This document shows, in pieces, positions 1 to 8,423 of a stretch of DNA of 64,000 bases (positions are counted from its first letter, which is position 1; each line of letters opens with the position of its first letter). The notes under the pieces are model-generated. The model did no database searches, was not told the origin of the DNA, and saw nothing but the letters and a program-made list of their open reading frames with translations. The DNA is from DRQF01 sp964559135 (GTDB lineage: Bacteria; Planctomycetota; GCA-002687715; DRQF01). Position numbers and translations under genes: made by a program. The DNA is taken from assembly GCA_964559135.1 (NCBI GenBank), contig CAZLGG010000007.1:1-64000 (forward strand), written 5' to 3'.

Positions 1-55
1 CCCCGCCAGCGGCATCACCGCCCTCACCAACGCCTTGCAGGTGATCGTCCAGTGA
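1..55 (+). CDS. C-terminal fragment of a secreted protein (partial)
   Basis: An open frame enters from the left edge (codons from base 2) and ends at TGA 53-55. Its last 17 residues are PASGITALTNALQVIVQ. The pattern A-S-G, then T-N-A, then alternating hydrophobics closely resembles the end of the large secreted protein at 60709-63741 (ASGTVVKFTNAVDLTIL). It is therefore probably the C-terminal beta domain of another exported protein. Nothing can be said about its function. Confidence 0.55.
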   Translation, partial: PASGITALTNALQVIVQ

Positions 56-328
56 GGGAGACAGACGAGGAGAGTGAGTGTTAAGCAAATGGCGGGCAAA
101 TCGGGCCTCTCGAGAGAGTTTGTAGAGAGTTCGGGCGAGGGGTTGGAGAGGACGGGGACGGGGTTCAAGAGGGTGGGTCGGACGGCCAGGAATGCAAACC
201 GGACGGGCCGGCGGAGGGAAGAACGCAAGCGTTGGGGTGCTGGGAGCTTGGGGGCCACCTTCAACGAGAGAGGGCCGCCGAGGTGGGTCGGCGGCCTTGG
301 GCGGGTTCGACCCATGGTGGGTCGTGAG
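56..328. other. Intergenic region, no gene recognised
   Basis: This stretch lies between the stop of the left-edge gene and the 3' end of tRNA-Asn. It is purine-rich on the plus strand with many GAG and GGG runs. Open frames across it give arginine- and glycine-rich translations with no recognisable domain, and I regard them as chance. No convincing terminator or promoter was found. Confidence 0.5.
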
Positions 329-400
329 CTCCCCGAGCTGGATTCGAACCAGCAACCAAGTGATTAACAGTCACCTACTCTACCATTGAGCTATCGGGGA
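329..400 (-). tRNA. tRNA-Asn (GTT anticodon)
   Basis: The reverse complement folds as a full 72-nt cloverleaf. The acceptor stem TCCCCGA pairs with TCGGGGA. The D stem is GCTC/GAGT, the anticodon stem GGTGA/TCACT with loop CTGTTAA (anticodon GTT), and the T arm GCTGG-TTCGAAT-CCAGC. The discriminator base is G and no 3' CCA is encoded. It lies 146 bases downstream of accD on the same strand and could be cotranscribed with the gap-pgk-rpe-accD group, since no clear promoter of its own was seen. Confidence 0.97.
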
Positions 401-546
401 ATGTGTTGTCGTACAAGGCTTTAGGATCGAGATCCCTGAGCCGTGCGGAGCAATTCTAAGGTCAGGTTTCGGCGGGACAAGTCCAAATTCTTTCGGGAAT
501 CCCCGGAGAAGTCGTCGAGCCCGGTTCTTGGGGAGAGCCGGCGGCG

Positions 547-1518
547 TCAGGGCGCTTTCGCCGTCTCCTCTCCCTCGGGGGTCGGGTCGCTCTTCGTGTC
601 GCCCTCCTCCCCTTGGGCTCCTTCCTCGATCGCCTCGCTCTCCTCTTCCTGAGGCGGGAAGGAGGGCTCGAGCCACTCGGTGAGGACTTCGCCCTCCTCG
701 TAGGTCCAAAGATGATCGAGGAAGTCCACCAAGGATTTCCGCAAGTCCTTGCGGTGGATGATCTGATCCAAGAATCCGTGAGGAAGCAGGAACTCCGAAC
801 GCTGGAAACCGTCAGGGAGCTGCTGTCGCAGCGTCTCCTTGATCACGCGCGGCCCCGCGAACCCGATGAGCGCGCCGGGCTCGGCCACGATCAAGTCCCC
901 GAGAGCCGCGAAGGACGCCATGACGCCCCCCGTCGTGGGGTTGCTGAGGACCGAGATGAACAGCCCGCCCTTCTCGTCATGACGAGAAATGGCGCAGGAC
1001 GTTTTCGCCATCTGCATCAAGGAGAGAGCGCCTTCATGCATGCGCGCGCCGCCGGAGGCGGAGACGACGATGACGGGCCAGTTTTTCTCCGTCGCCAATT
1101 CCACCGCGCGGGTGACCTTCTCTCCCACCACGCACCCCATGCTTCCCCCGATGAACGTGAAGTCCATGACGCAGAGAATCACGGGCTTCCCTTCCATCGT
1201 GCACGGGCCGTAAACGGCCGCTTCGTTCTGCCCCGTCTTCTCGACCGCACGGGCCAACTTGTGCGCGTAGGGTTCCCGGTCGACGAATTCCAATCGGTCG
1301 ATCGGGTAGAGGTCGAGGCTCTGCTCTTCGAAGGATCCTGCGTCCGCCAGCATGTCCACCCGCTCGCGGGCCGTCAGTGGGAAATGATGTTCGCACTGGC
1401 CGCAGACGTTGCCGTTACGGACGAGTTCCTTCTTGAAGAGCGTCGCGCGACAGCTCGGACACTTGACCCACAGTCCGCTGGGCAGGTCCTTCTTCTTGCG
1501 GAATCGTTTCCATGCCAT
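547..1518 (-). CDS. accD: Acetyl-CoA carboxylase carboxyltransferase subunit beta
   Basis: AccD pairs with AccA to move the carboxyl group from carboxybiotin-BCCP to acetyl-CoA, giving malonyl-CoA for fatty acid synthesis in the cytoplasm. The 323-residue protein has the N-terminal zinc ribbon (C20, C23, C39, C42) and then the crotonase-fold core with SASGGARM and TGGVMASFA. The start has an AGGAGG-type ribosome site. The last 40 residues or so are a Glu/Asp-rich tail beyond the usual core. The gene lies 3 bases after rpe and ends the gap-pgk-rpe-accD run. accA is not in the window. Confidence 0.96.
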   Translation of the reverse strand: MAWKRFRKKKDLPSGLWVKCPSCRATLFKKELVRNGNVCGQCEHHFPLTARERVDMLADAGSFEEQSLDLYPIDRLEFVDREPYAHKLARAVEKTGQNEAAVYGPCTMEGKPVILCVMDFTFIGGSMGCVVGEKVTRAVELATEKNWPVIVVSASGGARMHEGALSLMQMAKTSCAISRHDEKGGLFISVLSNPTTGGVMASFAALGDLIVAEPGALIGFAGPRVIKETLRQQLPDGFQRSEFLLPHGFLDQIIHRKDLRKSLVDFLDHLWTYEEGEVLTEWLEPSFPPQEEESEAIEEGAQGEEGDTKSDPTPEGEETAKAP

Positions 1519-1521
1519 GAA

Positions 1522-2184
1522 CTACCCCTCCTCCTCGATCGCCTCGGCGGCGACCCGCAAGGCATCGATGGCCGCCTTTCGATCCTTCTGACCAAAGACC
1601 GCCGAGCCCGCCACCAACACCGTGGCTCCCGCCTCCAGGGCGCTGGGCGCCGTCCGGGGCGATATCCCGCCGTCGATCTCGATCTCGCCTTGGAACCCCA
1701 TGTCCCGCAATCGCGGAATCTTGGGCAGGACCTCGGACATGAATGACTGGCCCCCGAATCCGGGATGGACACTCATCACGAGGACGAGATCGAGGCGGTC
1801 GAGATACGGGGCCAAGTCGGCGACGTCGGTGTCCGGGTTCACCACCATCCCGACCTGACGATTCTTGCCGCGAATCTTCTCGATCACCTCGTCCGGCGCA
1901 TCGTCACACTCCACGTGAAAACTCACGAGATCACATCCGGCGTCGCAGAATGCCTCCACGTAGAGCGAAGGGTTCGTGATCATGAGGTGGGCATCGAGAA
2001 AGAGGGGCGTGACCTTCCTGACGCTCGCCACCAGCGGCGGCCCGAACGTGATGTTCGGGACGAAATGTCCGTCCATCACGTCGAGATGGAGCCAATCGGC
2101 CCCGGCCGACTCCACGTCGCGGATCTCGCGCTCCAAGACGGAAAAATCCGCGGACAAGAGCGATGGGGCAATCTTGGCGGTCAA
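1522..2184 (-). CDS. rpe: Ribulose-phosphate 3-epimerase
   Basis: This enzyme interconverts ribulose 5-phosphate and xylulose 5-phosphate in the pentose phosphate pathway. The 220-residue TIM barrel begins IAPSLLSADF. It carries HLDVMDGHFVPNITFGP with metal-binding His and catalytic Asp, DAHLM, VMSVHPGFGGQ, and the phosphate-binding end EIDGGI...VAGSAVFG. Length and motifs match the family throughout. It lies between pgk (55 bases upstream) and accD (3 bases downstream) on the same strand, so cotranscription is likely. Confidence 0.96.
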   Translation of the reverse strand: MTAKIAPSLLSADFSVLEREIRDVESAGADWLHLDVMDGHFVPNITFGPPLVASVRKVTPLFLDAHLMITNPSLYVEAFCDAGCDLVSFHVECDDAPDEVIEKIRGKNRQVGMVVNPDTDVADLAPYLDRLDLVLVMSVHPGFGGQSFMSEVLPKIPRLRDMGFQGEIEIDGGISPRTAPSALEAGATVLVAGSAVFGQKDRKAAIDALRVAAEAIEEEG

Positions 2185-2239
2185 GTCTCGATCCTCCAGT
2201 GGGGATCCTAACCCGTGGCGGTCGTCATCGCGACCCGAA

Positions 2240-3433
2240 TCAGGCCTTCTCCGGCTTGTCCGTCAAGGCGGCGAGCCCGGGCAGGGTCTTCCCTTCCAAC
2301 AGCTCGAGCGAAGCCCCACCTCCCGTGGAGACGTGGTCGATCTGGTCCGCGAGGCCGAACTGGGCGACGGCCGCCGCGGAATCGCCTCCTCCCACGACGG
2401 TGAAACCCGTGGTCTTGGCACACGCCTCGGCCACGGCTCGCGTTCCCTTGTCGAACCCCGGCCACTCGAAAACACCCATGGGACCGTTCCAGACCACGCA
2501 TCCGGCCTGGTCGATTTCCTTCTCGTAGAGGGCCTGCGTCTCCGGTCCGATGTCCAATCCCATGCGGTCGCCCGGGATGTCTTGCCCACAGCTCTCCGGT
2601 TTCGTGTCCGGTGAGAATTCGGCGCCCACGACGTGGTCGGACGGAAGCAAGAGCTTGACGCCTTTTTCCCGTGCCGCCTCGAGAGTGGCCTTCGCCAGAT
2701 CCCGGTGCTTCTCGTCCACCATCGATCGGCCCACGGCATGTCCCTGGATCTCGAGAAACGTGTAGGCCATGCCACCTCCGATGAGGATCACGTTCGCCAA
2801 GTCGAGGAGGTTCTCGATCACCTTGATCTTGTCGCCCACCTTCGCCCCGCCCAGGATCGCCACGAAAGGACGCGGCGGAGCGTTCAGGAGTCGATCGAAG
2901 ACATCCATCTCCTTTTGAAGCAACAGGCCCGCGGCGGCGGGAAGACAAGCGGCGACCCCCGTCACACTGGCATGAGCCCTGTGAGACGATCCGAAGGCGT
3001 CATTGACGAAGACATCGCCCAGACGGGCGAGGGCCTTGGCGAGGTCGGGGTCTCCCGCGGTCTCGCCGGGAAGAAAGCGGACGTTTTCGAGAAGGACGGC
3101 GCGACCGTTCCCCAAACGCTCGACGGCCTGGACCGCCTCGTCGGAAAGCGGGTGATCGATGAGAGGCACGTCGAACTTCAGATGACGAGAAAGAGCTTCG
3201 GCGACAGGCGTCAGGCTGTATGCGGGATCGGGTTTCCCCTTCGGGCGGCCCAAATGACTCATCAGCACGAGACGTCCGCCACGATCGAGGATCATGCGGA
3301 TCGTGGGCAAGGCCGCCACGATCCGCTTCTCGTCCGTGATCCGCCCCTCGGAGTCCAAGGGAACGTTGAAGTCGGCACGCATGAGCACGCGGCGGCCTTC
3401 CAACTCCAAGTCGTCGATCGTCAGTTTGGCCAT
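2240..3433 (-). CDS. pgk: Phosphoglycerate kinase
   Basis: Pgk interconverts 1,3-bisphosphoglycerate plus ADP and 3-phosphoglycerate plus ATP in glycolysis. The 397-residue protein has the N-terminal substrate signature RRVLMRADFNVPLD, then SHLGRPKG and LLENVRF. The C-terminal nucleotide domain has ILGGAKVGDKI, WNGPMGVFE and VVGGGDSAA. The frame is open further upstream, but MAKLTIDDLE is the usual family start, so I use 3433. It follows gap by 32 bases, the common bacterial gap-pgk pair. Confidence 0.97.
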   Translation of the reverse strand: MAKLTIDDLELEGRRVLMRADFNVPLDSEGRITDEKRIVAALPTIRMILDRGGRLVLMSHLGRPKGKPDPAYSLTPVAEALSRHLKFDVPLIDHPLSDEAVQAVERLGNGRAVLLENVRFLPGETAGDPDLAKALARLGDVFVNDAFGSSHRAHASVTGVAACLPAAAGLLLQKEMDVFDRLLNAPPRPFVAILGGAKVGDKIKVIENLLDLANVILIGGGMAYTFLEIQGHAVGRSMVDEKHRDLAKATLEAAREKGVKLLLPSDHVVGAEFSPDTKPESCGQDIPGDRMGLDIGPETQALYEKEIDQAGCVVWNGPMGVFEWPGFDKGTRAVAEACAKTTGFTVVGGGDSAAAVAQFGLADQIDHVSTGGGASLELLEGKTLPGLAALTDKPEKA

Positions 3434-3465
3434 GAAGGACTCACCCTGTTCGAGGATACGACGTT

Positions 3466-4470
3466 TCAGAGCGACGCCACGCGCGCCACGAGATCGCAGA
3501 CGCGATTGCTGTAGCCCCACTCGTTGTCGTACCAACTGACCACCTTCACCATATTGTCATTCAACACCATGGTCGAAGCGCCGTCGACGAGAGAGCTGAA
3601 GGACTGCCCCACGATGTCGCTGGACACGATCGGATCCGTCGTGAACCCGAGAATCCCCTTCATGGAACCCTCCGCAGCGGCCTTCATCGCCCCATTGACC
3701 GCCTCGACACTGGCGGCCTTCTCCACGTTCACGACGAGATCGACGACGGAACCATCCGCCACGGGCACCCGCATGGCCATGCCGTGCAGTTTCCCGTTCA
3801 GCTCGGGAATCACGAGACCGACCGCCTTCGCCGCCCCCGTGGTCGTGGGGATGATGTTGGCGGCCGCGGCGCGCGCACGCCGGGGGTCGCTGTGAAGGAC
3901 GTCCAGAATCTTCTGATCGTTCGTGTAGGCGTGCACCGTCGTCATCAGCCCCTCGACGATGCCGAAATTCTCGTGAAGCACCTTGGCGATGGGAGCCAAG
4001 CAGTTCGTGGTGCACGACGCGTTGCTGATGATTTTTTGCCCCGGCTCGAGCGTGCCGTCGTTGACCCCCAACACCACCGTGTTGTCGATGGCGTCCTTGG
4101 CCGGCACCGTGAGAATCACCTTGGGTGCCCCGGCGGCGAGGTGCTTCTCGCAGCCCTCGCGGCTCCGGAAAAACCCGGTGGATTCGATCACGAAGTCCAC
4201 CGAAAGATCGCCCCAGGGAAGTTGGGCGGGATCCCGTTCGGCCAGGACGCGCATCGCGCGGCCATCCACGGTGATCGAGCCCTCGCTGACCTCCACGGTC
4301 CCGGGAAAGCGGCCGTGGACGGAATCGTAGCGGAGCAGATAGGCGAGCATCTCGGCGTCACCCAAATCATTGATGGCGACGACCTCGAATTCCTCGTGGC
4401 GCTGGTTCATGATACGGAAGACGTTACGACCGATTCGGCCGAAGCCATTGATTCCGATGCGGATAGGCAT
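3466..4470 (-). CDS. gap: Glyceraldehyde-3-phosphate dehydrogenase, type I
   Basis: This enzyme oxidises glyceraldehyde 3-phosphate with NAD and phosphate to 1,3-bisphosphoglycerate. The 334-residue protein starts MPIRIGINGFGRIGRN (Rossmann motif). It has Asp35 at the NAD ribose site, the active-site motif SNASCTTNC with Cys153, and WYDNEWGYSNR near the end. The open frame runs 16 codons further upstream, but MPIRIG is the expected start. It is the first gene of the gap-pgk-rpe-accD run, and a candidate promoter lies about 75-100 bases upstream. Confidence 0.97.
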   Translation of the reverse strand: MPIRIGINGFGRIGRNVFRIMNQRHEEFEVVAINDLGDAEMLAYLLRYDSVHGRFPGTVEVSEGSITVDGRAMRVLAERDPAQLPWGDLSVDFVIESTGFFRSREGCEKHLAAGAPKVILTVPAKDAIDNTVVLGVNDGTLEPGQKIISNASCTTNCLAPIAKVLHENFGIVEGLMTTVHAYTNDQKILDVLHSDPRRARAAAANIIPTTTGAAKAVGLVIPELNGKLHGMAMRVPVADGSVVDLVVNVEKAASVEAVNGAMKAAAEGSMKGILGFTTDPIVSSDIVGQSFSSLVDGASTMVLNDNMVKVVSWYDNEWGYSNRVCDLVARVASL

Positions 4471-4542
4471 GGAGCCGACTCCTAGGTTGGTTGACCCATT
4501 CAGGGGAGAAATGAACACGCCGAGAGGCGCCCCGGCGGAGGG

Positions 4543-4571
4543 AGTTTAGAAAAGGGCGCGCCTCGCATCAA
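4543..4571 (-). promoter_or_regulatory. Candidate sigma-70-type promoter for gap-pgk-rpe-accD
   Basis: On the minus strand a -35-like TTGATG (4566-4571) is followed after 17 bases by a -10-like TAAACT (4543-4548). Each matches the consensus at 4 of 6 positions. It lies about 72 bases upstream of the gap start codon, in the gap/tilS divergent region. This is inference from spacing and sequence only. Confidence 0.4.
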
Positions 4572-4602
4572 CGCGAGCCAAGAACCTGCAAGACGAACAC
4601 GA

Positions 4603-6033
4603 ATGACGCAATCCTCTTTCGAGAATGCACTTACAGCAACGATTCAACGCCGGCTTCCGGAATCTCCGCAGCCCCGACTGGGGATTGCCGTGTCCGGGGG
4701 GCTGGATTCGATGTTGCTGCTCGAAACCGTGCGACGGGTCGTTGCGAAGGAGCGCCCGTGGAATGTGGTGGTCCTCCACGTCGACCATGGACTGCGTCGG
4801 GGGAGCCGGGAGGATGCGCGGACCGTGATCGCCGCCGCCTCCCAAGCCGGTTTCCCGTGTCGGGTCGTTGCAGCCGACGGCGCACCGCCCCCCTCCCACG
4901 GCTCTTCGATGGAGCAATGGGCCAGGCAGGCCCGCTATGGGGCTCTGGCCCGGCTGGGACGAGAATGTGATCTCGATGCCGTCCTCACCGCCCAGCACCG
5001 CGACGACCAGGGCGAGACCCTGGCGTGGAAGCTCGCCCGTGGACACGCCGTCATGGGGCTCGCCCCCATGCCCGAGGCGCGTCGGCTCGTGGCCGGCCAT
5101 CCCCTGCTCCTTCTCCGCCCGTTTCTCCCGTTTCCGCGATCGACCCTCGTCGCTCAGGCCCGTGACTGGGAACTCCCCTGGCGCCAAGACGAGAGCAACG
5201 GCGACCTCCGTCACCGCCGCAACCTGTTGCGACACGTCCTCATCCCCCTCGCGGCTCAGGGAGAAACGGAGGCGCTCCTCGAGCGCTTGGCCACCCTGGG
5301 AGCGACGGCCGCCGCCCTGCGCCATCGCATTCTCCATGTCGCCAGACAGCGCGTGGAGACCCTCGCCACCTCGAGGTTCGATCGGGCGGGCCGGGTCCGT
5401 TCCGTCCGATTCCCTCTGCCCGCGCTCCGCGAGCTGCCGTTCGAAGTCGCCCATGCGGTGCTGGCCCTTTTGGTGTGGGACGTGAGCGCCGCCCACCGAG
5501 AACCNNNNNNNNNNGGGACCGTGTCACCACGGGGCGGACATCGAGAAATCCGTCCGGGACTGTTCGTGCGCTGGGGGGGCGGAGTGCATCTCGTCGTGGA
5601 ATCACCCGATCGGGCCCTGCCACCCGGATGCGAGGATTGGCCGCCGCGACGACTCGGCATTCCGAGCACGGTCGTCGTCCCCTCCTGGCCCTGGGCGGTC
5701 CGCGCCCGCCTCGAGGACGCCCCGTCGCATCCCATGCCAACGCCGCCGAATTGCCAGAACCTGCCCCATCGGGCCGCCCGCGGACCGTTGAGCCTTCGAC
5801 GTTGGTCGCCCGGGGAGAGAATTCGCCCCTTCGGGATGCCAGGCCGCAGGCGCGTCGTCGATCTGTTGCGCGAGGCCGGCATCCCCTCCCACCGGCGGGC
5901 GAGCTATCCCGTCGTGGCAGACGACGAAGGAATCCTGTGGATCCCGGGGGTGAGGGCCCACGAGAGATGTCGGGTCCGGGGTGACCCCGGACCGATCCTC
6001 AGGTTGGAGATGGTTGCGGAGGGGGAGGTGTGA
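4603..6033 (+). CDS. tilS: tRNA(Ile)-lysidine synthase (contains an assembly gap)
   Basis: TilS attaches lysine to C34 of the CAU-anticodon tRNA-Ile so that it reads AUA. The N-terminal PP-loop motif SGGLDS lies near residue 30, followed by VLHVDHGLR and the HRDDQGET region. The C-terminal TilS-C domain shows SLRRWSPGERIRPFG and VVDLLREAGIP. Ten N at 5505-5514 interrupt the substrate-binding middle of the gene. The frame is the same on both sides if the gap is taken as 10 bases, but the true length is unknown. It is divergent from gap and convergent with the PQQ lipoprotein gene. Confidence 0.93.
   Translation: MTQSSFENALTATIQRRLPESPQPRLGIAVSGGLDSMLLLETVRRVVAKERPWNVVVLHVDHGLRRGSREDARTVIAAASQAGFPCRVVAADGAPPPSHGSSMEQWARQARYGALARLGRECDLDAVLTAQHRDDQGETLAWKLARGHAVMGLAPMPEARRLVAGHPLLLLRPFLPFPRSTLVAQARDWELPWRQDESNGDLRHRRNLLRHVLIPLAAQGETEALLERLATLGATAAALRHRILHVARQRVETLATSRFDRAGRVRSVRFPLPALRELPFEVAHAVLALLVWDVSAAHREXXXXGTVSPRGGHREIRPGLFVRWGGGVHLVVESPDRALPPGCEDWPPRRLGIPSTVVVPSWPWAVRARLEDAPSHPMPTPPNCQNLPHRAARGPLSLRRWSPGERIRPFGMPGRRRVVDLLREAGIPSHRRASYPVVADDEGILWIPGVRAHERCRVRGDPGPILRLEMVAEGEV
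5505..5514. other. Assembly gap (10 N) inside tilS
   Basis: Ten consecutive undetermined bases lie within the tilS coding frame. The reading frame continues on both sides as TilS-like sequence, so the gap is probably small or a multiple of three plus one. A run of exactly 10 N is usually a scaffolding placeholder rather than a measured length. Confidence 0.98.
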
Positions 6034-6034
6034 T

Positions 6035-6071
6035 GGGATCGAGGAGGTGGTCTCACGGCCGCCTCGATCCC
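6035..6071. terminator. Hairpin between convergent tilS and PQQ lipoprotein genes
   Basis: GGGATCGAGG (6035-6044) and CCTCGATCCC (6062-6071) are a perfect 10-bp inverted repeat with a 17-base loop, one base after the tilS stop and 12 bases before the stop of the opposing gene. No T-run follows on either strand. It is a candidate bidirectional transcription end or 3' stabilising hairpin rather than a textbook intrinsic terminator. Confidence 0.6.
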
Positions 6072-6083
6072 AGTTCGAATCCG

Positions 6084-7364
6084 TTACTTGAAGGCGAGGA
6101 CGTAGCCGTCACGGGTCAGGACGACCAAATCGCCCGTCGCCGTGTTGGTGGGGAAGAAATCGAAGTCGTCGAGACTCCATTCGTTCTCCACCTCGCCGTT
6201 GTCCCACTTGCAGCGCATCACTCGACCGCCGCGACGGAAGAGGTAGACCCGCTTGCCGTCGTCGGCGAGCAAACGGTCACCGAGTTCGAATCCTTGGGCG
6301 GGCCCGAAGAGTTCATCCTTCTCGTAGGCGTCCTTGTTCTTCGCCGAGGCGGGATACCACAGGCGCTTTCCGGTCTTCGCATCCACGCAGAACAGACGGT
6401 CTCGATTCGTGGCGTACACCCGACCGTTCCGCACGGCGGGCCGGCCGACGAAAGCGGCATTCGAGCGGACGATCCAACGGGATCGGCCCGTCGCCGGATC
6501 GACGCCGTAGAGCCAGCCGTCGTCGCAGGGAGCGATCACGAGCCCTTGGCCGGGCGCGCCGTCCGCTCCAGGGACCCACGAGGAAACGATCTCTCCGCTG
6601 GGGCTGCCGTTGAGGGGCTTCACCCATTCGGCCTCGGAAGGAGGCCCTTCGGAGTAACTCCTCGCCGGAATCGCGTAGAGCTTGGCCGCATCGGTGCCGT
6701 AGATCACCAACTCCTGAGCCAACCCGTTGGTGAGGACGGGTGCGCGCTCACAGGTGCCCTCACCGAGAAAATCCCAAGCCTTGACGCCGTCGTCGCCGGC
6801 AAGCGCCGTGAGCCTTCCGGACAGTTGGCTTCCCACGTAGACCGTGGCGCCGTTGCTCGTGGCGGGACTGGACGGCACGATGCCGAGCTTGCTGCGGATG
6901 CGACCGACTCGGCTTCCCCTCATGTTGTCGACGACGATGAGTCCGCCGTCGTCCGCCGTGAGGAACGCCGTCGTGCCTCGGCCGACGTAGGGAGCGCGAT
7001 CGAGACGATGCTCGCCCAGCTCGAGAATCCAACGCAGCTTGCCGCGCTCGAGATCGATGCAATGGATGATCCACGTCTCGTCCTGATGGTCGTAGGCTTC
7101 GCAGAGCAGCATGTCACCGCGAGACCAGCAACGGTGGATTTCCTGAGCGCCTCCCAATTTGAAGCCCCAGGACTTCTCCACCCCCAAGTCGGCCAACGCC
7201 GCCTCGAGAGAACGTTGGCGCGCGATCACGGGATCGACGTTCATGGAAGAGGAGTGCTCTCCCATGGTGCCGTGGTGGTGGTTGTCTTCCGGGCCAGGGG
7301 AAGCGCAGGCGCCAAGTGTGCAGACGAGCATCACGAGGGCCTGAATGGCGTACCTCTTCGTCAT
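6084..7364 (-). CDS. PQQ-like beta-propeller lipoprotein
   Basis: This 426-residue predicted lipoprotein has a signal peptide ending in the lipobox LGAC (Cys20), followed by a short His-rich linker. The rest is a series of blades of the PQQ/quinoprotein-like type, seen as repeated segments such as GVDPATGRSRW and CVDAKTGKRLWY. Such propellers usually act as outer-membrane or periplasmic scaffolds, like BamB, or as secreted binding proteins. The quinone-binding residues of true dehydrogenases were not recognised. I chose the MTKRYAIQ start because the signal peptide begins there. No operon partner is evident, as yggS is divergent. Confidence 0.85.
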   Translation of the reverse strand: MTKRYAIQALVMLVCTLGACASPGPEDNHHHGTMGEHSSSMNVDPVIARQRSLEAALADLGVEKSWGFKLGGAQEIHRCWSRGDMLLCEAYDHQDETWIIHCIDLERGKLRWILELGEHRLDRAPYVGRGTTAFLTADDGGLIVVDNMRGSRVGRIRSKLGIVPSSPATSNGATVYVGSQLSGRLTALAGDDGVKAWDFLGEGTCERAPVLTNGLAQELVIYGTDAAKLYAIPARSYSEGPPSEAEWVKPLNGSPSGEIVSSWVPGADGAPGQGLVIAPCDDGWLYGVDPATGRSRWIVRSNAAFVGRPAVRNGRVYATNRDRLFCVDAKTGKRLWYPASAKNKDAYEKDELFGPAQGFELGDRLLADDGKRVYLFRRGGRVMRCKWDNGEVENEWSLDDFDFFPTNTATGDLVVLTRDGYVLAFK

Positions 7365-7524
7365 CGTGTCGGAATCTCCGAATCCTTCTCCGGACCCAAC
7401 GAAGGGTCGATTCCAAGGCGGCGACACTGGTGTCGCGGTGGGCTGTCACTATATTGAGGGGCCTTGCCCTGTCAAGCTTTCCCAAAGTGGGCTCCCCTCG
7501 GAACCCCTGTCCCAAGGATATTCG

Positions 7525-8241
7525 ATGCAAGGACTTGGAGAAGCAGCTTTCGAAAAGCTGTCTGCCAATCTCTCGCGGGTGCGCGAGAGGATGACCCGGG
7601 CGGCCGTCCGAGCCGGGAGACGCCCGGATTCGGTCCGTCTCGTCGCGGTCACCAAAAATCGCCCCGCCGCCGTGATTCCAAGCCTTCTCGAACTGGGGGT
7701 CGAGGCCATCGGGGAGAATCGCGCCGATGAACTCTTGAAAAAGGCGACGACCCTCGGTCGCGAAGTGCCGTGGCATCTCATCGGGCACTACCAGCGCAAC
7801 AAGATCACCAAGACCCTCCCCCTGCTGCGGAGACTTCATTCCGCGGACACGCTCAGATTGCTTTCCACCCTCGAGGTGAAAGCCTTGGCGCTCGGCCGCC
7901 ATGACGACCCCCTCCCCCTTCTTCTCCAGGTCAACGTCTCGGGCGAGGCGAGCAAGCAGGGTTTCCCCCCCGAGGACGTGGAGGACGTCCTGGATCTGGC
8001 GGACGCCATGTCCACCCTCGAAGTGCGAGGCTTCATGACCATGGCGCCGGCGGATGCCCATGAGGATCGGCTCCATGAAGTTTTCGGTCGATTGCGTGAC
8101 CTCAGGGACCGTCTGGGCGCAGACCGGCTGCCTGAACTCTCCATGGGCATGTCCGGTGATTTCGAGATCGCGATCGAGGAAGGAGCCACGTGGGTGCGAA
8201 TCGGGCGGGCCCTATTCGACGGCGTGGACCTCGGAGAATAG
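7525..8241 (+). CDS. yggS: YggS family PLP homeostasis protein
   Basis: YggS/PROSC proteins bind pyridoxal phosphate on a single-domain alanine-racemase-like barrel and buffer cellular PLP and amino-acid pools. The 238-residue protein has the PLP-lysine motif RLVAVTKNRP, then GENRADELL, WHLIGHYQRNK, LLQVNVSGEASKQGF, and the C-terminal LSMGMSGDFEIAIEEGATWVRIGRALFG-like signature. The start at 7525 has AAGGA 8 bases upstream. An upstream extension of the frame lacks family similarity and is rejected. The gene is divergent from the PQQ lipoprotein gene. Confidence 0.95.
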   Translation: MQGLGEAAFEKLSANLSRVRERMTRAAVRAGRRPDSVRLVAVTKNRPAAVIPSLLELGVEAIGENRADELLKKATTLGREVPWHLIGHYQRNKITKTLPLLRRLHSADTLRLLSTLEVKALALGRHDDPLPLLLQVNVSGEASKQGFPPEDVEDVLDLADAMSTLEVRGFMTMAPADAHEDRLHEVFGRLRDLRDRLGADRLPELSMGMSGDFEIAIEEGATWVRIGRALFDGVDLGE

Positions 8242-8423
8242 GATTGCCTTGTCGGGGCACAGAAACCTCGGCCAGGATTCGGCGAATCTGCTTCGTCCCG
8301 CCCCGGGTTCATGAATAATGCCCGGACACCCTTGGGAGAAGCCTCCCGTCCGGTTCCAATGGTGCGCCCGGGTCCGACGCCGGGAAAGACTTCAAGGATT
8401 TCGAAGGAGCCAAAGCGCGATCG

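Noticed and set aside
74..389. Short plus-strand frames across 74-389
   Set aside because: They read into the antisense of tRNA-Asn and give Arg/Gly-rich translations typical of non-coding GC-rich DNA.
6072..6083. GTTCGAATC, resembling a tRNA T-loop, just after the tilS hairpin
   Set aside because: No T stem, anticodon arm or acceptor stem can be built around it.
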